NCBI GenBank assembly: GCA_000181795.3
Contig: CM012953.1
Coordinates: 16,262,078 to 16,292,477, forward strand
Direction of reading: 5' to 3'
DNA length: 30,400 nt
Source: Trichinella spiralis
Lineage: Eukaryota > Nematoda > Enoplea > Trichinellida > Trichinellidae
Of this stretch, positions 9,286 through 18,834 are shown piece after piece. The position numbers and the translations under genes are program-made. Each line of letters opens with the position of its first letter. Positions within the stretch are counted from its first letter, which is position 1. The notes below the pieces were generated by a model. The model was given only the letters and a program-made list of their open reading frames with translations, was not told the DNA's origin and searched no databases.

Positions 9286-10200
9286 GATTACTGGGACAAA
9301 TCAAAATAAAAACATCTAACCATCACAACCAGCTACCAGAGCTGACATCACCGAGAGAATGTAGTGATTCGGAACAGGGTAGACCCGATCTTCCACCTGA
9401 CTCCGCCTACTTTTTCACACTGAAATTTCATTGGTTGTTGCCCGCCTACTTTTTCGTAGTAAAATTTCGTTGGTTGCTGCTCTGACACGCCTCTAAATTT
9501 CATTTGTTGTCATTTCTCTGCATTCTATTTGTCAAATTTTATTTCATTCTATTTGTCAAATTTTACTTCTAATCTTTCGACTGTTTTCAAATAATTCTGT
9601 TGTTCTCAAATTGAGAAAAGTAAGAAAATGAAATTACGATGAAAAAATAAAAAAACAAAACAATACAATGCAGATACAATGCAATGCAGTACAAATAAAA
9701 TACAATCCACCACTTGAATGGTCGCATTAACCTTTATCTTACTGAAATTTTATCCGTTAAATTTATATTGTATTTACATGAAGTAACAGAAATTGTAAAG
9801 AAATTAAGTAAACAATGTTTAAAGCATAAATTCAAGGTTTTTCTTATAATTCAATAATGAGTAGAACTGAATTTCCCATAGGGAACTTCGCCTGCTTTTT
9901 CACATTTAAATGAATGGTTGTCGCTCTGAAAAGTTCCATTTGTTAAATATTCCTTTTCTATCAATGGTAAGTTTTCTAATTCGAGGTTTCACTGTTTTTC
10001 ATTTATGTATTCATGGCATGGCATCATGGCTGATAATTTTTCTTAACTTTATGATATTGCATATTTAATTTTTATAGAAAAAACAGAATTTTTTGATTGA
10101 TATAAAAAACGGAAGTGCTGTTCATATAGATGCAGCGCAACATTAAATGGTGCGAAACAAATAAGTTGATAAAAAGCAAACTTTTTAAAAAAAACAGTTA
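9286..10200. other. AT-rich arm segment with a recurring CCGCCTACTTTTTC motif
   Basis: No gene is seen. The motif ccgcctactttttc followed by an aaatttcattggttgt-like tail occurs at ~9,405 and ~9,441. A diverged third copy (ttcgcctgctttttcac) lies at ~9,887. An 18-base unit (attctatttgtcaaattt) is tandemly repeated at ~9,523-9,566. The whole segment is mirrored with very few differences at 15,080-15,960. Confidence 0.6.
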
Positions 10201-10239
10201 TTCTCGTCGGTGCCATTTACAGCTTTCTTTCTGTTAGCA

Positions 10240-10780
10240 TTCTCAAAGTGGTTTACTTTTATCACGCCGAATGCATAAATACTGTTCAGAAGAATCCCAA
10301 CCCTAACAGTTGCTTTGCTTGTCAGATAAATTACATTTTAGCTAGCAATTATGTGAGATTTATGCATAAGATGCTTTTCCGTTTGTCAGAAAATATTCTG
10401 ATTAGCTAATGGCGATTGTAATACAATGGAAAAATCAACAAGTGATGAACTGTCCGCAGCTGCAGTTGTCAGCTAAAACTAGACATGGCAACTGCTAACT
10501 TGTTAGCATTTAAATACTTTTCTAATTTCAGGCTGACTGTTCTATAAAAATCTTTCTTGTTAGCAATCAAAGAATTTTATTTTCAAATTCAGAAAGTTTT
10601 GACTTCTTTCATCAGTGTTATTGTTTAAAGTCGCATATTTTATTTAAATAGAAAATTAAAAATCTGCGATATTATTTAAAAATCAAAAAACAAATTTAGT
10701 TTTACATATTTTGCGTAAATTGTAAACTTTCTATTTTAACATCTGAACGAAACCGACTAGTGCGTTGGTGAATACCAGAA
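10240..10780 (-). repeat. Repeat copy b (same subfamily as 1,296-1,960)
   Basis: The minus-strand sequence contains gttagcagttgccat, ttttagctgacaactgcagc and attgtattacaatcgccatt in the same order as 1,551-1,680 and 14,770-14,875. It ends at the ggtattcaccaacgcacta boundary at ~10,780. It lies inside the left arm, so its pairing with 14,505-15,040 is part of the palindrome. No coding frame is recognised. Confidence 0.75.
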
Positions 10781-10785
10781 ATTAG

Positions 10786-11935
10786 AATTTCGGTATTTGT
10801 GTTCAGCATGATGCCATAGAAAAGCGCAAGGGATAAATTCAAGCAATAATACTGCTAGTCTGGAATTTTTACAATACATCAGGCAGACGTTTTCTCAAAT
10901 GGATAATTTCACTGCTTGATCCACGCAGCAAACCCTTTGATATTGCCCAGATATTATTCACTCCAAACAATGGGAATGAAAGTGATGGCAGCAAATGAGA
11001 AATCAATATATGCTTTATGTTTGCCGACGAGGATAATCAGCAATGATCATATTTTGGCAGAAAATATGCAATGCTAGAGGAAGATAATGAGAGATGAAAA
11101 ATAATTTTCTTTTTCTTTTACTTTTGTTTGGTAACATGATTTCTAAATCCGACAGATCCTTTTTGATGTGGGATGTTCAACATTTGGTTATCATCGTAAT
11201 ACAACAATTGCAACTTGAATGTTTAATCAACCAAGTTGTCGATTTTACTTTAGATATTGAAAGAGAAATTTAATACAATTTACACAAAATGTATAATCAC
11301 AAATTTTTATTTTAAACAAAATTCCAGATTTTATTTTTTATTTAAATGAAACATAAGAAGAAAAACAATAACTCTTGTGAACAGGAGCGAAAGATTGGAA
11401 AATTAAATTTTTTTGCAAGCCAGAAATATTTTCAAAGAACACTACAGCTGAAATCAGAAAAGTGTTTCGATGCTAAAATTCAGCAATCACCACTCCCAGT
11501 TTTAGCTGAAAACTGCAGCTGTAGACAATTTATCAATTTTAGATTTTCTCTTTGTACTTGAGTAGCCTTCACCTAGCCTTCATCAGAACAATATCTGACA
11601 AATATAAAAGAACCTTAGGCATAAATCTGATTTAATTGTTAGCTAAGAAGGTAATTTATATGACGACTGAAAGCAACTGTTAGCTGACATTTCTTTTGAA
11701 CGGTATTTTTAATTTTAAACTCGAATGGATGAATAAAAGTCAAGCGCTTCGAAAGCTGAAAGTGATGAACAGCACCAAGCAGAAAAGCTGTTAAAGCTGC
11801 TTCAAATTCACTTTGCAGTGTACGCGAAAAGAAATGGCTTGCTTGTGATATTACAATCATAATGCTGCTTATCTCAGCACACATCCAATATTTATCATTA
11901 CGATTTATCCGATTCAGTGTGTAGAATTTTCTTTC
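10786..11935 (+). repeat. Repeat copy c (~1.15 kb family), spans the inner end of the left arm
   Basis: It matches 22,130-23,150 in the same orientation: an aacaatgggaatgaaag block, gccgacgaggataat, acataagaagaaaaacaata, actcttgtgaacagga, gctgaaaactgcagc and gctgcttcaaattcactttg. Its left 750 bases belong to the palindrome arm; from 11,538 it continues into the loop. The ORF at 11,346-11,561 is a frame through this repeat, also seen inverted at 13,683-13,952, and I do not call it a gene. Confidence 0.8.
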
Positions 11936-12049
11936 CTATACTAATTTCTGTTAGTACCTTTTTGTAATTACAAACTGAATTAAATCATTATTTGCCTCCA
12001 TCACTAAAAGATATCAAAGGAACGATAAGGAAAAGAGCACAAGGAAGTT

Positions 12050-13150
12050 CACGCTATACACAGCAGTAAGAGAAATTAGCATTTGCACCATTCCGGTTGA
12101 TTTGTTTAGCTTAATTAGCTGCGGCAAGCTTCATGCCCAGCAGCATTTTACTTCGTGCTTTACAGTGTACTTCCGCTTACTCCAGTATTAATAATAACGG
12201 AATCTATTTCCGTGTTTATTTTCTGTTCATTGCCGTCCAGTCCAGAAAGCCGTATCCATCAGAATTTCAGCAAACAAAAAATCTCATATACACGATATCG
12301 GATATATGATTCATCAATTTCTTATGATGAGTTATTACAACAGGCAAGCAAATACAATGTACAATGTCCAAATAGAATGGCAACGAACAGTTTTTTCACC
12401 CATCAGATAAATAACGCTTTAGCTGGCAATTATATGAAATTTATGCATAAGATGCTTTTCCATTTGCCACAAATTGTTCTGCTGAGTAGCTAATGGCGAT
12501 TTTAGTAGAATGGGAACATTTAAAATTTATAAATTGTCTAAAGCTGCAGTTTTCAAGCTAAAAGTTGGAGTGGTGAATGCTGAATGTTAGCATCGAAACA
12601 CTTTTCTGATTTCAGCTGTAGTGTTCTTTGAAAATATTTCTGGCTTGCAAAAAAAATTTAATCTTTCCAATCTTTCTTTCGCTCCTGTTCACAAGAGTTG
12701 TTTTTCTTCTTATGTTTCATTTAAATAAAAAATAAAATCTGGAATTTTGTTTAAAAGAAAAATTTGTGGTAATACATTTTGTGTAAATTGTATTAAATTT
12801 ATCTTTCAATATCTAAAGTAAACCGAGTACACATTCAAGTTGTAATTCTTGTATTATTATGGTTCAACATTCCAGATCAAAAAATATCTGTTGCATATCG
12901 AAATTCTGTTGATTGTACCAAACAAAAGTGAAAGCAAAGAAAATTATTTTTTTTTGCTCTTTTACCATCGTAAAAAGTCATTACATGTAAAATTATGAAA
13001 ACAAAAAATGACTTAGATAAACACGCTTATTTAACATCTCTTTGTTATCTGTTCTTCAGACTGATCATTTGTTACTTCTGTATTTTTGTAGAATAATGCA
13101 ATTAGATAATCAAGATATTTAATTTGTAAAGAACAAAACCGTCAATTCTA
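12050..13150 (-). repeat. Repeat copy d, in the palindrome loop
   Basis: On the minus strand, 13,150 downward matches 21,715-21,907 (aaaatagaattg-cggt, aagtaacaaatga). It then skips ~480 bases present in that copy and continues parallel to 22,385-23,000. Its lower end at 12,180-12,380 matches 2,091-2,290 and includes the NFSKQKIS-containing frame 12,155-12,493 on the plus strand. It is diverged from copies c and e, so the loop was already repetitive when the arms formed. Confidence 0.72.
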
Positions 13151-13740
13151 TTTTTCATTTATTTCACTTCTCAATGCTTATCATTAGCTTGTGCTATTTT
13201 CCGTATCGTAGGTTTGAGATGTGATATCGAATGATGAGAATAAATAATAATGAATTTCAATTTGTATCTCAAGGAACCAACATAAGCCAATACACAAAGG
13301 GAGATGCCACACGCTGAAGTGCACAAATCATAATGACAAATACGGGTTGTGAATAAACATGCAAACAATGGCTTAATGTAGCACATTATTATTGTAATAT
13401 TACAACAATCCATTTTTTCAATATAACGATTAGTTGGTTGCCGTAGCACAGTGTTTGTCTACAACTTTAGAAATGGACTTTTTTTTTCATATTTATACGT
13501 TATTGCCCATCTTGCCCATGGTATATATTTTATTAAAGTTCTGATTTGCTTGTTGTTGTAAATGGAATTTCTGTACTATACATTTGCTTAGTTCTGAAGC
13601 GCTTACATCGAATAGCAGAAGTTTCTGCGAAAACAGTCCGTTGATCAGCATAGATGTGAGGAAATAAAATGCAAAAGCAAATTTACAAGAATAAAATTAA
13701 GCAATAAGATAATCTTTTGTTAACAGTGAAATGTAAAGCG
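13151..13740. other. Loop sequence without recognised features
   Basis: A ~590-base AT-rich stretch in the palindrome loop. I see no copy of it elsewhere in the window. The minus-strand ORF 13,171-13,449 (92 codons, cysteine-rich, with an internal hydrophobic run) has no recognisable family and no support beyond being open. Confidence 0.4.
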
Positions 13741-13763
13741 CAAGAGCTTCTTAAAAGCATCAT

Positions 13764-14500
13764 ATTGATAAATTGTCTACAGCTGCAGTTTTCAGCTAAA
13801 ACTGGGAGTGATGATTGCTGAATTTTAGCATCGAAACACTTTTCTGATTTCAGCTGTAGTGTTCTTTGAAAATATTTCTGGCTTGCAAAAATATTTAATC
13901 TTCCAATCTTTCTTTCGATCCTGTTCACAAGAGTTATTGTTTTTCTTCTCATGTTTCATTTAAATAAAAAATAAAATCTGGAATTTTGTTTAAAATAAAA
14001 AATTTGTAATTATATATTTTGTGTAAATTGTATTAAATTTCTCTTTCAATATGTAAAGTAAAACCGACAACTTGGTTGATTAAACATTCAATTTGCAATT
14101 GTTGTATTACGATGATAACCAAATGTTGAACATTCCAGATCAAAAAGGATCTGTCGGATTTAGAAATCATGTTTCCAAACAAAAGTAAAAGAAAAAGAAA
14201 ATTATTTTTCATCTCTCATTATCTTCCTCTAGCATTGCAGATTTTCTGCCAAAATATGATCATTGCTGATTATCCTCGTCGGCAAACATAAAGCATATAT
14301 TGATTTCTCATTTGCTGCCATAACTTTCATTCCCATTGTTTTGAGTGAATAATATCTGGGCAATATCAAAGGGTTTGCTGCCTGGATCAAGCAGTGAAAT
14401 TATCCATTTGAGAAAACGTCTGCCTGAAGTATCGTAAAAATTCCAGACTAGCAGTATTATTGCTTGAATTTATCCCTATACCGAAATTCTAATTTCTGGT
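13764..14500 (-). repeat. Repeat copy e (mirror of copy c)
   Basis: It pairs with 10,786-11,537 as the inner part of the right arm. It is also a direct repeat of part of copy d: gctgaattttagcatcg then aaacacttttctgatttcag at ~13,815 against ~12,580. It covers an inactive counterpart of the 22,024-22,308 signal-peptide frame around 14,275-14,470, with stops in all the relevant positions. Confidence 0.75.
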
Positions 14501-14504
14501 ATTC

Positions 14505-15080
14505 ACCAACGCACTAGTCGGTTTCGTTCAGATGTTAAAATAGAAAGTTTACAATTTACGCAAAATATGTAAAACTAAATTTGTTTTTTGACTTGTAAAT
14601 AATATAGCAGATTTTTAATTTTCTATTTAAATAAAATATGCGACTTTAAACAATAGCACTGATGAAAGAAGTCAAAACTTTGTGAAGTTGAAAATAAAAT
14701 TCTTTGATTGCTAACAAGAAAGATTTTTATAGAACAGTCAGCCTGAAATTTGAAAAGTATTTAAATGCTAACAAGTTAGCAGTTGCCATGCCTAGTTTTA
14801 GCTGACAACTGCAGCTGTGGACAATTCATCACTTGTTGATTTTTCCATTGTATTACAATCGCCATTAGCTAATCAGAATATTTTCTGACAAACGGAAAAG
14901 CATCTTATGCATAAATCTCACATAATTGCTAGCTAAAATGTAATTTATCTGACAAGCAAAGCAACTGTTAGGGTTGGGATTCTTCTGAACAGTATTTATG
15001 CATTCGGCGTGATAAAAGTAAACCACTTTGAGAATGCTAACAGAAAGAAAGCTGTAAATGGCACCGACGAGAATAACTGT
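14505..15080 (+). repeat. Repeat copy f (mirror of copy b)
   Basis: It runs parallel to 1,296-1,760: the same ggt-attcaccaacgcacta start, then agatgtt-aaatagaaag, agcagttgccatgcctag and ttttagctgacaactgcagc. Identity with the 1.3-1.7 kb copy is high by eye, better than between either and copies c, d, e and g. No gene is seen. Confidence 0.75.
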
Positions 15081-15960
15081 TTTTTTTAAAAAGTTTGCTT
15101 TTTATCAACTTATTTGTTTCGCACCATTTAATGTTGCGCTGCATCTATATGAACAGCACTTCCGTTTTTTATATCAATCAAAAAATTCTGTTTTTTCTAT
15201 AAAAATTAAATATGCAATATCATAAAGTTAAGAAAAATTATCAGCCATGATGCCATGCCATGAATACATAAATGAAAAACAGTGAAACCTCGAATTAGAA
15301 AACTTACCATTGATAGAAAAGGAATATTTAACAAATGGAACTTTTCAGAGCGACAACCATTCATTTAAATGTGAAAAAGCAGGCGAAGTTCCCTATGGGA
15401 AATTCAGTTCTACTCATTATTGAATTATAAGAAAAACCTTGAATTTATGCTTTAAACATTATTTACTTAATTTCTTTACAATTTCTGTTACTTCATGTAA
15501 ATACAATATAAATTTAACGCATAAAATTTCACTAAGATAAAGGTTAATACGACCATTCAAGTGGTGGATTGTATTTTATTTGTACTTCATTGCATTGTAT
15601 CTGCATTGTATTGTTTTGTTTTTTTATTTTTTCATCGTAATTTCATTTTCTTACTTTTCTCAATTTGAAACAACAGAATTATTTGAAAACAGTCGAAAGA
15701 TTAGAAGTAAAATTTGACAAGTAGAATGAAATAAAATTTGACAAATAGAATGCAGAGGAATGACAACAAATGAAATTTAGAGGCGTGTCAGAGCAGCAAC
15801 CAACGAAATTTTACTACGAAAAAGTAGGCGGGCAACAACCAATGAAATTTCAGTGTGAAAAAGTAGGCGGAGTCAGGTGGAAGATCGGGTCTACCCTGTT
15901 CCGAATCACTACATTCTCTCGGTGATGTCAGCTCTGGTAGCTGGTTGTGATGGTTAGATG
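15081..15960. other. AT-rich right-arm segment, mirror of 9,286-10,200
   Basis: No gene is seen. It carries the gaaaaagtaggcgg motif twice (~15,818 and ~15,854) and the diverged gaaaaagcaggcga at ~15,371, matching the left arm. It differs from the left arm by scattered substitutions only, for example one base in each of the two caattctatttg-like repeats. Confidence 0.6.
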
Positions 15961-15987
15961 TTTTTATTTTGATTTGTCCCAGTAATC

Positions 15988-16173
15988 ATGATAACGATTG
16001 CACGCTTTTTGCTCGCAAAGTGTAAAATTGGAAATGTCGATGAACTTTGTTTGCGCAAATTGAAGAAATCAGAAATTTTTATGGAAGATGGTTCTGTTGT
16101 TGTTGATCGTATGAATCATTTTTATGATTTCGCATGTGAAGGCGTCATTGAAATTTTACAATCCTGTCACTGA
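15988..16173 (+). CDS. Small conserved ORF upstream of R2-C (right arm), unknown
   Basis: The mirror of 9,100-9,285: 61 codons beginning MITIARFLLAKCKIG, with GSVVVDRMNH in place of GSVDVDRINH. Two replacements in 61 codons, with an unbroken frame in both copies, is compatible either with a young duplication or with weak constraint. No domain, signal peptide or splice partner is recognised. Confidence 0.3.
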   Translation: MITIARFLLAKCKIGNVDELCLRKLKKSEIFMEDGSVVVDRMNHFYDFACEGVIEILQSCH

Positions 16174-16189
16174 TTGCTGTTTCAATGAC

Positions 16190-16642
16190 TGATATTTCAT
16201 CTGGATGTCGTATTATGTATGCAGTACAGCGGAAGAACAGACATGTTCAGACAACAACGTTCTTGGACTGTTGTCAAATGTGGAATGGTTTGCAACGAAA
16301 CCGTACGTCGCACTGCGCTGTACACATTGCACGGTAGCATCTGTGAGAAGCCGTTACGCTCTATTAACTCAGTCGCCTCCCACTATCCGCACTCTGTGAA
16401 AGCCTCTGGACGCTTCGAAAGACCATCAGGAAGCTCCGAATCCTCTACAGTTTGGTATACTGTAGTTCTGCAGTAAGACTGGGTAAGCAGCCATCTACTG
16501 ACCGCGCCCCCTTCTTTCTGAAGCCCCCCCCCTGTTAAGTAATAATATATATATATACTAAGGTGGGCGAACACCTCAAACTGATGAACGTTGGCTGTGC
16601 ACCGGGCCCCGATGGAGTCAAGGTGTCCCACCTCCGTGATAT
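16190..16642 (+). mobile_element. R2-C right: decayed R2 5'-half remnant
   Basis: It mirrors 8,613-9,090. The plus-strand frame at ~16,345-16,385 (RSINSVASHYPH) matches an R2 second finger. ~16,490-16,515 matches the pre-RT APF block. 16,575-16,640 encodes HLKLMNVG then APGPDGVKVSHLRD. A (ta)n tract and a c9 tract lie inside it. It lacks ~20 bases found on the left after the sequence gcaacgaaaccg. It stops abruptly at 28S sequence. Confidence 0.6.
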
Positions 16643-16724
16643 TTATTTTTGCCCAGTGGTTTCAGTGTGAAATTAAGAAATTGAGTTAAGCGCGGGTGAA
16701 CGGCGCGAGTAACTATGACTCTTC
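16643..16724 (+). pseudogene. 28S rDNA fragment upstream of the R2 site (right arm)
   Basis: It reads tatttttgcccagtggtttc, then agaaattgagttaagcgcgg, gtgaacggcgcgagt, aactatgactctt. It is the mirror of 8,531-8,612 and collinear with canonical 28S up to the R2 cleavage region, where R2-B begins (ggcgtgcggcgg). It is a relic and not a functional rRNA gene. Confidence 0.88.
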
Positions 16725-16877
16725 TGGCGTGCGGCGGCCTAGTTTTGCTCGCTCTCGTTATCGATCGGTCATAATTTCCGGGTTACTTGTGTAGCTCCGT
16801 TTTTTTTTTAAATTCAACTCAGGAAAAGCCCATAATGCAGTTGACACTACCAGTCAAGGCTTAGTAAGTGGAAAAAA

Positions 16878-17240
16878 ATGGAAGCTATCAGTGTCAATTA
16901 TCCGGGTCTGTTCATTTGCCAGAAATGTAGACATAGTGAGGCTGTTTTCGCACGTTTTGTTACGCACTGCACGCACCACGCACTTAAGGTTAATTTGGCA
17001 TGTAGTTTATGTGGAAAACATTTCACATCAATTAATGCCATAGCATTGTACTTCCCGCACTGTAAGAAGGACAGAAAACTGAATGAAACACCTACTGATG
17101 TTCCGACAGACAGGAAAATGCATGATTCCGCCCACAGCAGGCGCGCTTGTCTTCTTTGCTCACGATCCTTCACCACTTTCGCTGGGTTGTGCCTGCATGA
17201 AAAACGAGCGCACCCCGCCATATTCGCAGCTTCCTCATAA
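16878..17240 (+). pseudogene. R2-B right N-terminal frame (fingers), broken before the Myb motif
   Basis: The 120-codon frame has fingers CQKC...HCTHH, CSLC...YFPHC and CLLC...HEKRAH, as on the left. It stops after FAASS at 17,238-17,240 (taa), where the left copy continues with Q. The Myb-like remainder is open again from 17,274 to 17,489 (DMAKYLRKK). So a single substitution ends the right copy's finger frame, one clear difference between the arms. Confidence 0.78.
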
Positions 17241-17502
17241 AAGTCCATAAAACACCAGTGGGCAATTGACCACTTGAGGGAAGCGAAAGAAGTGGAAGAT
17301 CAACTGACAGCTAGTAATAGCTGTTCCGTGAAATATTTCGCGGAAGCTCTTTCCTCAAAGTGGTCTGAAGCCATATCAATCGATATGGCCAAATACTTGA
17401 GGAAAAAGATGCGTCGTGTGGATCAAAATTTAAATGCGCTTAACGAAGGTATGATTAATGGTGACATTTGTTGCTTCCCCCGGAAGTAGTAGAAAATTCC
17501 AT

Positions 17503-17808
17503 TATTGAGGAATGGTTTGGTACTACTCGGTCCCGCTTTTCTCTCATTGGTCATTACCCACGCTATTTTATTGGANNGTNNNNNNNNNNNNNNNNNNNNN
17601 NNNNNNNNNNNNNNNNNNNNNNNNNNNNNNNNNNNNNNNNNNNNNNNNNNNNNNNNNNNNNNNNNNNNNNNNNNNNNNNNNNNNNNNNNNNNNNNNNNNN
17701 NNNNNNNNNNANNNAAANCNANNNCANNNAANNATTTGNTANTGGTGTAATAAAATAGCGTAGGCAAAGACCAATGAGAGAAAAGCGGGACCGAGTAAGA
17801 CCACCCCG
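17503..17808. mobile_element. MITE-like insertion present only in the right arm
   Basis: It is bounded by ~55 bp inverted repeats. The left end has actcggtcccgcttttctct, cattggtcat and cgctattttatt. The right end has aataaaatagcgta, gaccaatgag and agaaaagcgggaccgagt. The left palindrome arm has an uninterrupted site at ~7,740-7,760 (minus strand attccatta-gtgagaaatgcg). Exact ends and target duplication are unclear because the flanks have diverged. The family is not identified. The interior is mostly unknown bases. Confidence 0.75.
17576..17742. other. Assembly gap with scattered called bases
   Basis: Mostly N, with isolated called bases towards the right edge. It lies between the inverted ends of the MITE-like insertion, where a short hairpin would hamper sequencing or read merging. 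Any reading frame across it is meaningless. Confidence 0.97.
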
Positions 17809-18800
17809 TGAGAAATGCGTAGCGCAGCAATAGTAGGGCAACGCGTGTTGGAGATGAAATAAATGGCGTGGGCGTACTATCAACGCGCGATACTTCCGGC
17901 TTCCGCGTTGAAATTGTTGGCCAAACAACGCCGCCCCCTAATAAACTTAGAGATGCCCTAAGCCCCCAACATAAGGGTCAGTACCCATTGAGGGATTTGC
18001 TCCACCATCTGGAGGATAGTTTAACCTCCTGCAATAGTGAGTTGGAGGGGTTATTAAATTCTTTTATGAATAAAATATTAAATAGTAAACCAGGGGACCG
18101 TAATAAATATGTTGACGATGTTGTTAGTATTCGAACTGAGTTTCTGTGCAAACCCAATGGTTATCAACCCCCCCCCTCCCCCAAAGAAGCGTACTAAAGA
18201 AGAACCGAAGAATAGAAGACAGAAGATCTGAAGCAAGTACGCGAAAATGCAATCGCTCTTCAAGCGAGACCCCAAAAGAGTTGCGGCCCACCTCATTAAA
18301 AACCAGCCCCTCTGTAATGTAAGTTGCCCCATCGATGCCGCAGAGTCCGCTCTACGTCAAAGATTGAGTCAACGTCCCAGTGTAGACGCAGCGCCCTTTA
18401 CCTCTAAATACCCCCGAAATTCAAAGAACATTCTGGATACAGTTTTTCCGGACGAGATTACGCTGCGCCTTCAAAAAATGAAAGTACACACGTCAGCGGG
18501 CCCTGACGGTATACAGGTGTCGCATCTTCGTACATGCGACCTGGTGTGCCTAGCGAAGCCCTTTAACTTTTCTTCTCGTAAGGCACATTCCCCAATAACT
18601 CAAGGATTGTCGGACGATCCGCGCCCCGACGCTGAAAACCTACCGGCCAATCAACATCTCCTCCTGCCTATTCCGGCTCTTTAGCAAAATTGTAACGAAA
18701 CGGCTAGAAAACTGTATCTCCCTCCACCCCCGTCAAAAGACCTTCCGATCAGGCACGGGTGGCGCTTCTGACAGCATCACCACCCGTCTTTTCAACATCG

Positions 18801-18834
18801 GGGATTTCAACCTCAAAAAGCGCGGGTAAACGGC
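18801..18834 (+). pseudogene. Short 28S piece at the 5' junction of R2-A right
   Basis: It reads gggatttcaacctcaaaaag then cgcgggtaaacggcg, followed directly by R2 sequence tgtgcggcggctcgg. It is identical in layout to the left arm (6,727-6,760), so the junction predates the palindrome. Confidence 0.75.

Larger units (their letters stand above)
6453..11537 (+). repeat. Left arm of the large palindrome (high-identity core)
   Basis: The segment is the reverse complement of 13,764-19,108. Paired positions sum to ~25,301 at the inner end, ~25,273 at 9.1-9.3 kb, ~25,255 at 7.8-8.4 kb and ~25,561 at 6.5-7.6 kb. The steps reflect small indels and one ~305-base insertion in the right arm. In a ~240-base comparison (9,361-9,600) I count only 3-4 mismatches. 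Outward of 6,453 the pairing continues only after a deletion in the right arm, and at lower identity. Confidence 0.93.
16725..18800 (+). mobile_element. R2: R2-clade LINE, copy R2-B right, 3'-truncated and interrupted by a MITE
   Basis: It is the mirror of the left R2-B. The finger/Myb region spans 16,878-17,489 and is interrupted in frame near 17,239; the left copy is open there. A MITE-like insertion follows (17,503-17,808). Linker and pre-RT frames are at 17,868-18,197 and 18,247-18,684 (AAHLIKNQPLCNVSC, HTSAGPDGIQVSHL). RT homology ends at ~18,782 after a block equivalent to GAFDNITT, then 28S-like sequence and R2-A follow. It is defective and lacks RT palm, thumb and endonuclease. Confidence 0.85.

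Noticed and set aside
11346-11561. 71-codon ORF, repeated inverted at 13,683-13,952
   Set aside because: It is a frame through the dispersed repeat, with high DNA similarity in all copies and no sign of coding constraint.
17423-17928. Several reading frames crossing 17,576-17,742
   Set aside because: They consist largely of unknown bases and cannot be interpreted.
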